DNA of 64,000 bases from an uncultured Pelagibacteraceae bacterium (GTDB lineage: Bacteria; Pseudomonadota; Alphaproteobacteria; Pelagibacterales; Pelagibacteraceae), in contig CACLEJ010000003.1 of NCBI GenBank assembly GCA_902605865.1, forward strand, positions 62,001-126,000. The letters run 5' to 3'. Each line of letters starts with the position of its first letter. Position 1 is the first letter of the stretch. Below the pieces are notes generated by a model. That model was not told the DNA's origin. It did no database searches and worked only from the letters and a program-made list of their open reading frames with translations. Shown here piece after piece: positions 51,871 through 61,217 of this stretch. Made by a program: the position numbers and the translations under genes.

Positions 51871-53411
51871 GTAAAAAAATAAAAAGTGCAATTCTATCTC
51901 TCTCGGATAAATCAGATATTAAACTAATATTAAATACCTGCAAAAAATATGGGATCAATATTATAAGCTCGGGAGGTACATCTAGAGAAATTAAGAATTT
52001 AGGCTTCAAATATAAAGAAGTGTCAGAATATACAAATACTAATGAGATTTTGGATGGCAGAGTAAAAACGCTTCATCCTAAGTTATATGCAGGTATTTTG
52101 AGTAAGAGAGAGAATAAAAAACATAAAAGTGAACTTATAAAGAATAATTATGATGAAATTGATTTAATTGTAGTTAATTTTTATCCATTTGAAAAAATAT
52201 TTAAGAGCACAAAAGATCATAATAAACTAATAGAAAATATAGATATTGGAGGTCCAACTCTTGTAAGGGCAGCAGCTAAGAATTATAAATATACAACTGT
52301 TCTGACCTCTCCACATCAGTATAAAGAATTTATTTTAGACTTAGAAAAAAATAAGGGTTCCACAAGTTTGGGATTTAGAAAAAAACTATCTCAAGAAGCT
52401 TTTAATTTAACAGCATACTATGACTCTGTGATTTCAGAATATTTAAGTATTAAAAATAAAGACTATTTTCCACAAAGAAAGACTATTTATGGTAATTTAG
52501 TTGAAATATTGCGATATGGTGAAAATCCACATCAAAGGTCGGCAATTTACAGTAAAAATAACATATTAGATATATCCAAACTTAGTGGAAAAAAATTGAG
52601 TTATAATAATTATAATGATGTTTATGCAGCTTTAAATATTTCAAGAACACTTCCTAAAAATACTGGAACTGTAATTATAAAACATGCTAACCCATGTGGT
52701 GTATCAGCAAATAGTAGTAAAATAGAGAGTTACAAAGAGGCTCTAGCTTGTGATCCTATAAGTGCATTCGGAGGGATTGTTTCGTGTAATTTTAAAGTGA
52801 ATAAAAAAATAGCTTTAGAATTAAATAAAATATTTTTTGAAGTAATTATTGGACTTGGTTTTGACAAAGATTCTCTGAAAATTCTAAAAAAAAAAAAGAA
52901 TTTAAGATTAATTGATTCATCAAATTTAAAAGAAGATAACTTATTCAATATAGTAACGAACAATGAATCGTTGTTAATACAAAGTTTAGATAATAAGATT
53001 TTTACCAAAGATAATTTTAAAGTTGTATCTAAAATTAAGCCATCAAAAAAAATATTTGATGATCTTTTGTTTGCATTTAATATATGTAGAAATGTAAAGT
53101 CTAATGCTATTGTTTTAACAAAAAATAGATCAACTATAGGAATTGGATCAGGTCAACCAAGTAGATTAGATAGTTGTAAAATAGCAATAGATAAAATGAA
53201 AAAGTTTCAAAAAATTAGTGAAAATGAAATAATCATAGGAGCATCAGATGCATTTTTCCCTTTTGTAGATGGAGTAGAAACTTTAGTTCAAAATGGAGTG
53301 AGTGCAATTATCCAACCATCAGGTTCTATTCGAGACAAAGAAATCATTAAATTTGCTGACAAAGTCGGTATTATATTAGTTTTTTCAAAAACTAGACACT
53401 TTAAACATTAA
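51867..53411 (+). CDS. purH: AICAR formyltransferase/IMP cyclohydrolase
   Basis: Last two steps of purine synthesis, 514 residues. The N-terminal MGS-like IMP cyclohydrolase domain has ISSGGTSREIKNLG, DGRVKTLHPKLYAGIL and NFYPFEK. The formyltransferase domain has IKHANPCGVSA (the Lys/His catalytic pair), DPISAFGGIVS, IGIGSGQPSRLDS, and the late PSGSIRDKEIIKFADK. Start overlaps the heparinase-like stop (ATGA). The run rpe-heparinase-purH is one transcription unit. Confidence 0.97.
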   Translation: MSKKIKSAILSLSDKSDIKLILNTCKKYGINIISSGGTSREIKNLGFKYKEVSEYTNTNEILDGRVKTLHPKLYAGILSKRENKKHKSELIKNNYDEIDLIVVNFYPFEKIFKSTKDHNKLIENIDIGGPTLVRAAAKNYKYTTVLTSPHQYKEFILDLEKNKGSTSLGFRKKLSQEAFNLTAYYDSVISEYLSIKNKDYFPQRKTIYGNLVEILRYGENPHQRSAIYSKNNILDISKLSGKKLSYNNYNDVYAALNISRTLPKNTGTVIIKHANPCGVSANSSKIESYKEALACDPISAFGGIVSCNFKVNKKIALELNKIFFEVIIGLGFDKDSLKILKKKKNLRLIDSSNLKEDNLFNIVTNNESLLIQSLDNKIFTKDNFKVVSKIKPSKKIFDDLLFAFNICRNVKSNAIVLTKNRSTIGIGSGQPSRLDSCKIAIDKMKKFQKISENEIIIGASDAFFPFVDGVETLVQNGVSAIIQPSGSIRDKEIIKFADKVGIILVFSKTRHFKH

Positions 53412-53414
53412 GAT

Positions 53415-53753
53415 TTATAAAATTCTGTCAATTTTTGCAGCCAGTACAAAATCACTCTCATGCAATCCATTAATAGCATGCGTTTGTATTTTAATTTTTG
53501 CATACCCCCATCCAAACCATATATCTGGATGGTGACCTTCATGCTCAGCTATTTCTCCAACTTTGTTAACAAATGATTGGCTATCTAAAAAATTATTAAA
53601 TTTGAAATTTTTAATAATGAAATAATCTTTTTTATCCTCTGACTTCACATCCCAACCATCTACCTTTTTTAGATATTTGTGAATTTCCTCTAAATTAAAG
53701 CTTGGAATACCTCCCTCGCAAGGTATACATTTTTTATCAGCTAAATCAGACAT
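53415..53753 (-). CDS. 4a-hydroxytetrahydrobiopterin dehydratase
   Basis: A small pterin-4a-carbinolamine dehydratase of 112 residues. CEGGIPSFNLEEIHKYLKKV opens it, WDVKS follows, and the active-site EHEGHHPDIWFGWGYAKI has the paired His, Pro-Asp and aromatic residues. The open frame runs 29 codons further upstream, but the family starts near MSDLADKKCIPC, so 53753 is chosen. The enzyme recycles tetrahydrobiopterin, yet organisms lacking phenylalanine hydroxylase also keep it; its role here is uncertain. Confidence 0.92.
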   Translation of the reverse strand: MSDLADKKCIPCEGGIPSFNLEEIHKYLKKVDGWDVKSEDKKDYFIIKNFKFNNFLDSQSFVNKVGEIAEHEGHHPDIWFGWGYAKIKIQTHAINGLHESDFVLAAKIDRIL

Positions 53754-53809
53754 GATAGCATTATAGATATTTAACTTTAAAATATCAAGTGACATATAGT
53801 ACATCAACT

Positions 53810-54937
53810 TTAATAAAATATTTTTTGATCTTGAAACCAATTATTAATTACAAGAAAGTTGTGCAACGAGTTTCCTTTTTTTGTATCATGAACGACTTTT
53901 TTTTTTTCAACATCATTTTGAGTATTTTCTAAATCAAATTCTTTTTCGTTAGATAACCATTTTTTTGGAAAAGACATTAATTCTGATTTTTTTTTGTATA
54001 TTTTTTTATAATCTGGATATTCTAAAGCATATTCGTGACATCCTCTTTTACTTTCAATAACAAATTTATTATCAAAATAAACACTGAGTAAATCTTTTGT
54101 TGTTTTTTCAGCCTGAATCACTTCTTCTAAACTTGTGCAATAAATAATGCTTTTAAATACATTTTTATTGGATCTTTTGTCTATCATATTTTTTCTGTTA
54201 AAATTCTTAAAGAATGTTATTTGATCAAAAATTAATGAGACCTTCAATAAATCAAATAAATTCTCAGACTCTATTACGACTTTAAAACATTCAAAACAAT
54301 ATTTTGGAATAGATTTATATTTAGAAAAGATTGCTTTATGTCTTTCGCAGTTAAGAAAAACAGATTTATTTCTAAAAATTTGAACTTTATTATACGAAAG
54401 ATCACTTAAATTTCGTAAGACAATTTTTTTACAATTATTATAATAGTTAATTATTTTTTTGTCAGATATTTTTTTAGAGAAATCTATATTATATGGAACT
54501 TCTTTTAGTTTTTTATCCAGAACAACTAATGTATTATTTGATATATCTTGTGGTTTATAAAAAGATAATAATTCAATAATTTTATCACGAGCTAATTTAT
54601 AATCTTTTCTTAAACTTAATGCTTTAATTAAGTAATTGTATGATTTTTCTAAATTTTCATCATTAAAATGAACTAATGCTAAATTATAGTAAGCAGTATA
54701 AAAGTTCGGATTTAGTTTAATAGCTGTTTGAAAATTTAAAATTGAATTTTTAAAATCATTGAGCCTCAGGTTTATTAAACCAATAATGTTATGAAATTGA
54801 GGAATATTATTTAAATTGGGATTTTTTAATTTTTTATGATGAGCTATAAGTAAACTTTCTTTAAGGGATTTTGAATTAAAACTATTTATTATTTGCTTTA
54901 TTTGATCTAATTCAACTAGGTGTTGTGACTTATCCAT
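53810..54937 (-). CDS. TPR protein with CX2H/CX2C C-terminal region
   Basis: A 375-residue cytoplasmic protein. TPR repeats fill residues ~45-125 (IGLINLRLNDFKNSILNFQT, NPNFYTAYYNLALVHF, KALSLRKDYKLARD). The second half has a CERH-x13-CFEC cluster around residues 197-217, a plausible zinc site, and a lysine-rich tail. I cannot name a family. It lies close to the tRNA-Gly and the other TPR gene, with similar asparagine/lysine-rich composition. It may belong to glycan or protein-modification machinery with that neighbour. Confidence 0.75.
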   Translation of the reverse strand: MDKSQHLVELDQIKQIINSFNSKSLKESLLIAHHKKLKNPNLNNIPQFHNIIGLINLRLNDFKNSILNFQTAIKLNPNFYTAYYNLALVHFNDENLEKSYNYLIKALSLRKDYKLARDKIIELLSFYKPQDISNNTLVVLDKKLKEVPYNIDFSKKISDKKIINYYNNCKKIVLRNLSDLSYNKVQIFRNKSVFLNCERHKAIFSKYKSIPKYCFECFKVVIESENLFDLLKVSLIFDQITFFKNFNRKNMIDKRSNKNVFKSIIYCTSLEEVIQAEKTTKDLLSVYFDNKFVIESKRGCHEYALEYPDYKKIYKKKSELMSFPKKWLSNEKEFDLENTQNDVEKKKVVHDTKKGNSLHNFLVINNWFQDQKIFY

Positions 54938-54950
54938 AAATTAACAATTT

Positions 54951-54982
54951 AAAAAAAAATTAATTTTCCTAATAAACATAGG
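54951..54982 (-). terminator. possible terminator after tRNA-Gly
   Basis: A short stem CCTA/TAGG with a 7-base loop (54968-54982) is followed on the minus strand by a run of about ten Ts at 54960-54951 after a few A/T bases. Stem is only 4 bp, so it is weak; placement just after the tRNA 3' end is its main support. Confidence 0.3.
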
Positions 54983-54990
54983 TCATAATA

Positions 54991-55065
54991 TGGAGCGGGC
55001 AATGGGACTCGAACCCACGACCTTCTCGTTGGCAACGAGACGCTCTACCACTGAGCTATGCCCGC
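54991..55065 (-). tRNA. tRNA-Gly (anticodon GCC)
   Basis: A 75-base cloverleaf read on the minus strand. Acceptor GCGGGCA pairs with TGCCCGC, the D arm holds GCTCAGTGGTAGAGC, the anticodon stem TCTCG/CGAGA closes the loop TTGCCAA (anticodon GCC), and the T arm has GTGGGTTCGAGTCCCAT. The discriminator is T and the CCA end is encoded (54993-54991). It decodes GGC and GGU. It stands between two TPR genes on the same strand. Confidence 0.97.
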
Positions 55066-55132
55066 TTATTGTATTGTTGATGAAAGTATTAGCTTTTTAA
55101 AATTTAAGCAATAGACAAAATATATTAACATT

Positions 55133-56776
55133 TTAAAACTTAATGTTATTTTTGGCTAAAATTTTCTTCATAGGATCTAAAAAATCACTAAATTTCACCC
55201 ATTCTAAAGAAGTATTTTTTTTTATTTTATTCCTTACTTGTTGAAAAGAAGCTGTTCTAACTATTCTATCTGTTTTATCATATTCTTTAATTTGTTTTTC
55301 CCATTGCAAGTCCAAATGACCTAAAATTTTTTTTGTAGATGTTTCAAAATCATTAACAAAGTTTTCATAACTTATATTTAATATTTTACTGTTAAATTTA
55401 TCTGCCCAAAATTTCATTAAAGTAACATATAAAGAATAATAATTAGCCATATCCTCTTGGTCTAAATTAAAATCTAAAGCACTATCAACAAATAATGTTT
55501 TAAAATTTGACCAACATACTGCCATAGGATTTCTCTGGATATGTAAAATTTTTGCCTCTGGAAATGCATTTACAATAAAACCAATCCATCTAAAATTGCC
55601 AGGCAATTTGTCAATAATATATGGTTTATTGGAAATCTTTGATATATTTTTGTAATAATATTCTCTTATTTCAGTAAAATAACTCTTAATGTTAGCTGGT
55701 TTATTTATTCCCAATTGGTCAATAATTTTTTGTAAATAATAGAGTTCGCCTGCTCCATGAATTTGAGAGTGTGAAGCTAAAATTTGTTCCAATAAAGAAG
55801 TTCCTGATCTAGGCATACCAATTATAAAAATTGGTTTGATATTAAAATTATTGTTAAAGTGAAGTTCTAAATTCTCTATATTAATAAAAAAAGTTTTAAT
55901 CTTTTCAAATTTTTTATTTTCACTAGTCAAGGAAAATTTTGACTTTTCTTTTTTTAATGAGTTTGATTTATTCAAATAACTAAACCCTGTTTCAATTTTA
56001 TTTTTATCAAAATATCCCTTACTAAGCGCATCAAAGGCTAAAATTTTATCCTCGTGACTAAAATTACCGAAATCTATATTTGCTAAATGATCAAAAAATT
56101 TATCATCATTAACTATTTTAGTAATATTTACATAATTTCTTATACTAGGAATGTGAGATTTATCTAATTCAAGAACTTTCTCAAAGTACTCTCGACCTTT
56201 GGATATATTTCCTAAAAAAAGATATGCTGAACCCAGATTATAAAGAGTCTTTATATTGCCTTTATCTATATCTAAAATTTTTTTATAAATAATGATTAGA
56301 TCATTAATATTATTATTTTCTTTATAAATACTAGATAAATTAATAAGCGCCTGTATATTATTTTTTTTTAAACTTACTGCTTTTTTAAAATATAAAATTG
56401 CCTGATCTTTTTCGTTAACAATTTTTTTAGTTGTACCTAGGTTATTATATGCTTCTGAAAAATTAGGATTAAGTTTAATTGCCATTTCAAATGCAATAAC
56501 TGCTTCATTATATTTCTTTAATTTTTTTTTTAAATTGCCAAATGTGTAATAAATGTCTGCTGTTTTTTTAAGGGATAATAAAATTTCAAAATATTTCTCT
56601 GCATCAAGAAATTTCTGTAAATGAATAAACGCTAGTCCTAATAAATAGACTATTTGAGCATCATTAGACTTTTCATTAAATAACTTTAATCCAGATATTA
56701 TTACTTTCTGATATTCTTTTTCTTTGTATAAGTTTAAAATATTTTTTTTTTTTTTATCAAAAATATTTGAATTCAT
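55133..56776 (-). CDS. TPR-sulfotransferase fusion protein
   Basis: A 547-residue protein. Residues ~1-230 are TPR repeats (PNFSEAYNNLGTTKKIVNEK; IKTLYNLGSAYLFLGNISKG). From about residue 315 a sulfotransferase domain begins with the 5'-phosphosulfate loop IGMPRSGTSLLEQILASHSQ, then LPGNFRWIGFI and AKILHIQRNPMAVCWSNF (3'-phosphate site). Such TPR-sulfotransferases are common in marine bacteria and add sulfate to carbohydrates or Tyr residues, using PAPS. No signal peptide. Divergent from the Lon-domain gene with start codons about 27 bases apart. Confidence 0.92.
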   Translation of the reverse strand: MNSNIFDKKKKNILNLYKEKEYQKVIISGLKLFNEKSNDAQIVYLLGLAFIHLQKFLDAEKYFEILLSLKKTADIYYTFGNLKKKLKKYNEAVIAFEMAIKLNPNFSEAYNNLGTTKKIVNEKDQAILYFKKAVSLKKNNIQALINLSSIYKENNNINDLIIIYKKILDIDKGNIKTLYNLGSAYLFLGNISKGREYFEKVLELDKSHIPSIRNYVNITKIVNDDKFFDHLANIDFGNFSHEDKILAFDALSKGYFDKNKIETGFSYLNKSNSLKKEKSKFSLTSENKKFEKIKTFFINIENLELHFNNNFNIKPIFIIGMPRSGTSLLEQILASHSQIHGAGELYYLQKIIDQLGINKPANIKSYFTEIREYYYKNISKISNKPYIIDKLPGNFRWIGFIVNAFPEAKILHIQRNPMAVCWSNFKTLFVDSALDFNLDQEDMANYYSLYVTLMKFWADKFNSKILNISYENFVNDFETSTKKILGHLDLQWEKQIKEYDKTDRIVRTASFQQVRNKIKKNTSLEWVKFSDFLDPMKKILAKNNIKF

Positions 56777-56802
56777 TTATTAAGTGTTATATTTTAATTA
56801 TT

Positions 56803-57444
56803 ATGAAAAAAGAAGATCTTCCAAAAATATTACCTGTTTTCCCACTGTCTAATTTTATTATATTTCCACGTACTACTGTACCATTAAATATTTTTGAACC
56901 TCGATATATACAAATGATAGATAAAAGTATGAAAAGTGATCGTATGATAGGTATGATTCAACCGAAAAAAACTGGTGAATTAAAAAAACCTGATTTACAC
57001 GATGTAGGTTGTGTTGGAAAAATAACTAGCTTTAATGAAACAGATGATGGCAGATATTTAATAATTTTGAACGGCATATGCAGGTTTAAGGTCATGGAAG
57101 AAGTAAATAATGACAACTTATATAGAGAATGCGAAGTTAAATATGAGGATTTTTCAAGTGATTTAATTGAAAAATCAGATGAAATAAAATTTTCAGATTT
57201 AAAGTTAATATTTCAAAATCTTAAAGGTCTTTTTAAAAAGCAAGGATACGAAATTAATTGGAAAGAGATTGAAAAACAAAGTTTAGATCAAACTATCAAT
57301 ACTTTGTCAATGGCATCACCATTTTCATTAGAGGAGAAACAAGTTTTACTTGAAAGCAAAGATTTAAATATAAGAAAAGAGAAGTTAGAAGAAATTCTAA
57401 ATACTTACATTTTAGACAATTTTAATAATAAAACTTTACAATAA
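56803..57444 (+). CDS. Lon N-terminal (LON substrate-binding) domain protein
   Basis: A 213-residue protein with only the Lon substrate-binding domain: ILPVFPLSNFIIFPRTTVPL and NIFEPRYIQMIDKSMKSDRM at the start, IGMIQPKK, VGCVGKI, and DDGRYLIILNGICRFKV. No ATPase or protease domain is attached. Such stand-alone LON proteins are common in alphaproteobacteria, with unknown role. The frame opens 12 codons earlier overlapping the sulfotransferase start; the ATG at 56803 (MKKEDLPKILPVFPLS) is preferred. Confidence 0.92.
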   Translation: MKKEDLPKILPVFPLSNFIIFPRTTVPLNIFEPRYIQMIDKSMKSDRMIGMIQPKKTGELKKPDLHDVGCVGKITSFNETDDGRYLIILNGICRFKVMEEVNNDNLYRECEVKYEDFSSDLIEKSDEIKFSDLKLIFQNLKGLFKKQGYEINWKEIEKQSLDQTINTLSMASPFSLEEKQVLLESKDLNIRKEKLEEILNTYILDNFNNKTLQ

Positions 57445-57447
57445 TAT

Positions 57448-58509
57448 TCAATTAGATAAAAAAGTTGCATATTTGTTCAAAAGTTTATTATCTTTTAACA
57501 GTTTAAAAATAGGTTCTGATAAATTATTTTTTAACTTACTATCAATTTTGAAAAAGGTATTTATTGTATCTATTCCTAATCCATAAATAAAATTCAGATG
57601 TTTATTTTTTTCCTGAAATTTTTGAGCAATGATTTCTCCATCATCAATACCTAATTTAATATTTTCATCTAAGATATTTACTAGAGATTTAATATCTCTA
57701 ATGGTCATATTGAAGCCTTGTCCTGCTAGTGGGTGAACTTTATGGATCAAATCTCCAAAAGATAGAATATTTTTAAAAACATAGTCCCGAAGTACTAAGA
57801 ATTTAATACCAACAGACTCGACTTCACTAATTTTAGTGATCTTATATTGACGATTATATTTATTAATGATTTGAAGAAGACTTAATCTATTAATTAGTTT
57901 AGTTGAATTATTTGAAAATACAATTGAAGTTTGATTGTTAGACAAAGGAAGAAATGCTATAGGACCTTTCTCTGTAAAAATTTGTTTAGCAATTTTATTT
58001 TCAACTTTTTTATGATTTATTATTGCCGTGTGAGCTAAAGATTTGTATTTTTTTTCAATTTTTTTTTGAAAATACTTCTTTGTTATTAGATTATTTTGTT
58101 CTGAGTTAATAATTAAATCATAGTTTCGTTTCTTAATAACATCAAAATTGTAATTTTTAAGATTAATAAACTTTAAAAATCTATTTTTTTTCATCAAATT
58201 ATATAACGTACTGTATTTTAATAAGTAAAAATTTTTTTGATTTTTATTTTTGAACTCAAATAACTCTGATGATTTATTTTTGTCAGAATAAATCCTAATT
58301 TTTTCAGTTGGCCACCCCAAGTTGGAGATACCTTTAATATTTTCTCCTAAAAATTTGTAATTTTCATTTGATATAGCGATTGTCCTAACTGTATTTGTTA
58401 ATAATGATGAATTTGTTTGTGAGATAATATCAACATTGATCTTTTTGTTTAGTAATATGTTTGCTAAAACTAGATTTGTTAAATTATTTCCTAAAAGACA
58501 AATATTCAT
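57448..58509 (-). CDS. UbiH/UbiF-family FAD monooxygenase, divergent
   Basis: A flavoprotein monooxygenase of about 353 residues related to ubiquinone hydroxylases. The second FAD motif FGDLIHKVHPLAGQGFNMTI near residues 262-281 is clear. The first is degenerate: GNNLTN replaces GxGxxG at residues 7-12, and the DG/VRT region (TVRTIAIS) is only partly conserved. It probably hydroxylates a ubiquinone precursor. If the first motif is really lost, FAD binding may differ. The open frame starts eight codons earlier; the ATG at 58509 is more like the family. Convergent with the Lon-domain gene. Confidence 0.82.
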   Translation of the reverse strand: MNICLLGNNLTNLVLANILLNKKINVDIISQTNSSLLTNTVRTIAISNENYKFLGENIKGISNLGWPTEKIRIYSDKNKSSELFEFKNKNQKNFYLLKYSTLYNLMKKNRFLKFINLKNYNFDVIKKRNYDLIINSEQNNLITKKYFQKKIEKKYKSLAHTAIINHKKVENKIAKQIFTEKGPIAFLPLSNNQTSIVFSNNSTKLINRLSLLQIINKYNRQYKITKISEVESVGIKFLVLRDYVFKNILSFGDLIHKVHPLAGQGFNMTIRDIKSLVNILDENIKLGIDDGEIIAQKFQEKNKHLNFIYGLGIDTINTFFKIDSKLKNNLSEPIFKLLKDNKLLNKYATFLSN

Positions 58510-58572
58510 AATATTATTTAATTTTATCAACAAAAATTAAATGATACAAAGTGACAAATCATTAATGATAAA

Positions 58573-60660
58573 ATGAAAATTAAAAATTTAGTAGATAATA
58601 CAACAAGTTTTCTTCTTAAAAGGTTATCTGAATTAATAGGGCTAGCCTTACTTTGTTTGTCTATTTTACTCCTAGCATCATTAATTAGCTACACACCTGA
58701 GGATCCTAACTTTATTTTTCCAGATAATGCAGAAATTAAGAATTTATTAGGCGCAAAAGGTAGCTATGTCTCCGATATTTTATTTCAATCAATCGGTTTA
58801 GTCTCATTATTAGTGCCAATTTCTTTTTTTCTTATATCTCTATCAGTAATAATTGATAAAAAAATTTTACATATTATTGAAAGTTTATTTTTTACAATAC
58901 TATATTCAATAATAGGAACATTATTCTTTACAGTCTATCATACAGAATCATACTGGCTTACAATTAACGGAAATAATGGATTTTTAGGTAATTTATTTGA
59001 AGAGACCTTCCTTATAAATTTAATAAACTTAAATAATCAAATTAGTTATGTAATTTTAATAATTTTAATATCATTATTTTTTCTTCTAAGTATTAATTTC
59101 AAGTTAAAATATTTAAAATTCTTGTTTACAATTTTCCCTAGATCTAAAAAAATGCACTCTAAAAGTGTTATTGAAAATTATAGTGAAAATTTATTAGATG
59201 AAGCTGAATATATAAATAATGAAACGAGGGTCCAAGAAAATTTTTCATTTGATAAAAATACGACTCATTCAGATAAAAAAATTATTAAATATAAATTACC
59301 TTCACTAGATTTTTTAAAAAATCCTTCCAAAAAAGATAAAAATTTATCAGAAAATAAAATTGATGAAAAAATATTAGAAAAAATTTTATTAGATTTTGGA
59401 GTAGAAGGAGAGGTAAAAAAAGTAAGCCAAGGTCCTGTTGTTACATTATATGAGTTTGAACCTGCTCCAGGCGTTAAAGTATCAAAAATAATTAATCTTT
59501 CTGAAGATATTGCTAGAAATACTAGCTCAGAATCTGCTAGAATTGCAACAATTCCTGGAAGTAATACTATAGGAATTGAATTACCTAAACCCCAACGGGA
59601 AAATGTTTTCTTGAGTGAAATAATTTCTGACTCCAGTTATAAAAAGAAAGACATAAAACTACCGATTGCTCTTGGTAAAAGTATTTCTGGGTTGCCAATA
59701 ACTAGTGATTTAAGCAGTATGCCTCATTTGTTAATAGCTGGTACAACTGGTTCAGGTAAATCAGTTTGTATTAATACAATTATTTTATCCCTTTTATACA
59801 AACACTCCCCAGAAAAATGTAAATTTATATTGATCGATCCTAAAATGTTAGAATTATCAACATACGAAGGAATTCCACATTTGCTGTGCCCAGTAATTAC
59901 AGAAGCAAAAAGAGCTGCTTCAGTTCTAGGCTGGGTCGTTAAAGAAATGGAAAATAGATATAAGTTAATGACCAAAGTCGGGGTTAGAAATATTGATGGA
60001 TACAACGAAAAACATATGGTTTCTATGCCTTATATAGTCGTAATTGTTGATGAAATGTCAGATTTAATGCTGGTTGCTGGAAAAGATATAGAGAATTATA
60101 TTCAAAAACTTTCACAAATGGCAAGAGCCGCTGGAATACATATTATAATGGCCACTCAAAGACCAAGTGTTGACGTAATAACAGGAACGATAAAAGCTAA
60201 TTTTCCAACTAGAATATCATTTCAAGTTACATCTAAAATAGATAGTAGAACAATTCTTGGAGAACAAGGAGCTGAACAATTACTGGGAAAAGGAGATATG
60301 CTTTACATGACCTCAGCTAACAGAATGACAAGAATCCATGCACCATTTGTGTCAGAGGGAGAAATTGAGAAAATAAATAATTTTTTAAGAAATCAAGCTG
60401 AACCAGATTATGTTGATGAAATTCTAAATTTTGCAGACGAAAAAGAAGGTAATAATAATTCAAAAGATAATGAGAACTTAGATGAATTGTACAATACAGC
60501 CCTTGAAATAGTAAAATCTGAAAGAAAAGCATCAACATCTTTTCTACAAAGGAAATTACAAATTGGCTACAATAGAGCGGCTAGAATAGTTGATCAAATG
60601 GAGGCAAATGGTGAAGTAAGTCAAGCAAATCACGTTGGCAAAAGAGAAGTTCTCAAATGA
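58573..60660 (+). CDS. ftsK: DNA translocase FtsK
   Basis: Septal DNA pump that helps chromosome resolution at division. Residues 1-~175 hold four membrane helices (GLALLCLSILLLASLISYT and others). A short linker to ~270 replaces the long proline/glutamine linker of E. coli FtsK, giving 695 rather than ~1300 residues. The motor has Walker A AGTTGSGKSVCINT near 391 and Walker B YIVVIVDEMSDLM. The C-terminal gamma domain (STSFLQRKLQIGYNRAARIV) reads KOPS sites and contacts XerD. Overlaps lolA by four bases. Confidence 0.97.
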   Translation: MKIKNLVDNTTSFLLKRLSELIGLALLCLSILLLASLISYTPEDPNFIFPDNAEIKNLLGAKGSYVSDILFQSIGLVSLLVPISFFLISLSVIIDKKILHIIESLFFTILYSIIGTLFFTVYHTESYWLTINGNNGFLGNLFEETFLINLINLNNQISYVILIILISLFFLLSINFKLKYLKFLFTIFPRSKKMHSKSVIENYSENLLDEAEYINNETRVQENFSFDKNTTHSDKKIIKYKLPSLDFLKNPSKKDKNLSENKIDEKILEKILLDFGVEGEVKKVSQGPVVTLYEFEPAPGVKVSKIINLSEDIARNTSSESARIATIPGSNTIGIELPKPQRENVFLSEIISDSSYKKKDIKLPIALGKSISGLPITSDLSSMPHLLIAGTTGSGKSVCINTIILSLLYKHSPEKCKFILIDPKMLELSTYEGIPHLLCPVITEAKRAASVLGWVVKEMENRYKLMTKVGVRNIDGYNEKHMVSMPYIVVIVDEMSDLMLVAGKDIENYIQKLSQMARAAGIHIIMATQRPSVDVITGTIKANFPTRISFQVTSKIDSRTILGEQGAEQLLGKGDMLYMTSANRMTRIHAPFVSEGEIEKINNFLRNQAEPDYVDEILNFADEKEGNNNSKDNENLDELYNTALEIVKSERKASTSFLQRKLQIGYNRAARIVDQMEANGEVSQANHVGKREVLK

Positions 60661-61217
60661 AGAAATATTTAATATTTTTTTTAATTTTATTTTTTAACTT
60701 AAATGCACATAGTTCTATAAATCAAGAAATTATAAGTCATTTAAAAAAAATTAACTCTTTAGAATTTAAATTTATACAAAAAATAGATAACAATAATATT
60801 GAAAAAGGTGAATGTATTATTCTGTATCCAAAAAAAATTCTTTGTAAATATTATGATATTTATAATAAAATCTTAGTTTCAAATGGTAAATCTCTAGTTA
60901 TCAATTCAGATAAAATAAAAAATTACTATAGATATCCTTTAAATAAAACACCTTTAAATTTTATTTTAGATAAAAAATTTTTAATTTCAAAAATGAAAGA
61001 AGTAGAAAATGACAAAAATTATCCTTTTTATTATGTATTCAATTTTGAATTTGAAAATAATCTAATTAAAGTTTTCTTTGATAAGGCAAGTTTAGATTTA
61101 ATAGGTTGGGAGACAAAAGACATATACCAAAATCAAATACAGACTTTTTTAAGTGATATTAATATTAATGTTAATGTTAAAGAAAAAATATTTTCTTTGC
61201 AAAAATATATTAATTAA
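60657..61217 (+). CDS. lolA: outer-membrane lipoprotein carrier LolA-like
   Basis: Periplasmic chaperone that shuttles lipoproteins from LolCDE to the outer membrane, 186 residues. A signal peptide (KYLIFFLILFFNLNAHSS) precedes the open-barrel LolA fold: INQEIISHLKKINSLEFKFI, then ILYPKKILCKYYD, ILVSNGKSLVI, and the conserved yxRYPL-type strand KNYYRYPLNKTPLNFIL. Divergent in sequence but position after ftsK, as in many proteobacteria, is strong support. Convergent overlap of eight bases with the GNAT gene. Confidence 0.9.
   Translation: MKKYLIFFLILFFNLNAHSSINQEIISHLKKINSLEFKFIQKIDNNNIEKGECIILYPKKILCKYYDIYNKILVSNGKSLVINSDKIKNYYRYPLNKTPLNFILDKKFLISKMKEVENDKNYPFYYVFNFEFENNLIKVFFDKASLDLIGWETKDIYQNQIQTFLSDININVNVKEKIFSLQKYIN

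Noticed and set aside
53754-53840. 29-codon extension of the pterin dehydratase
   Set aside because: Family members begin near MSDLADKKC; the extension has no family likeness and no SD was seen.
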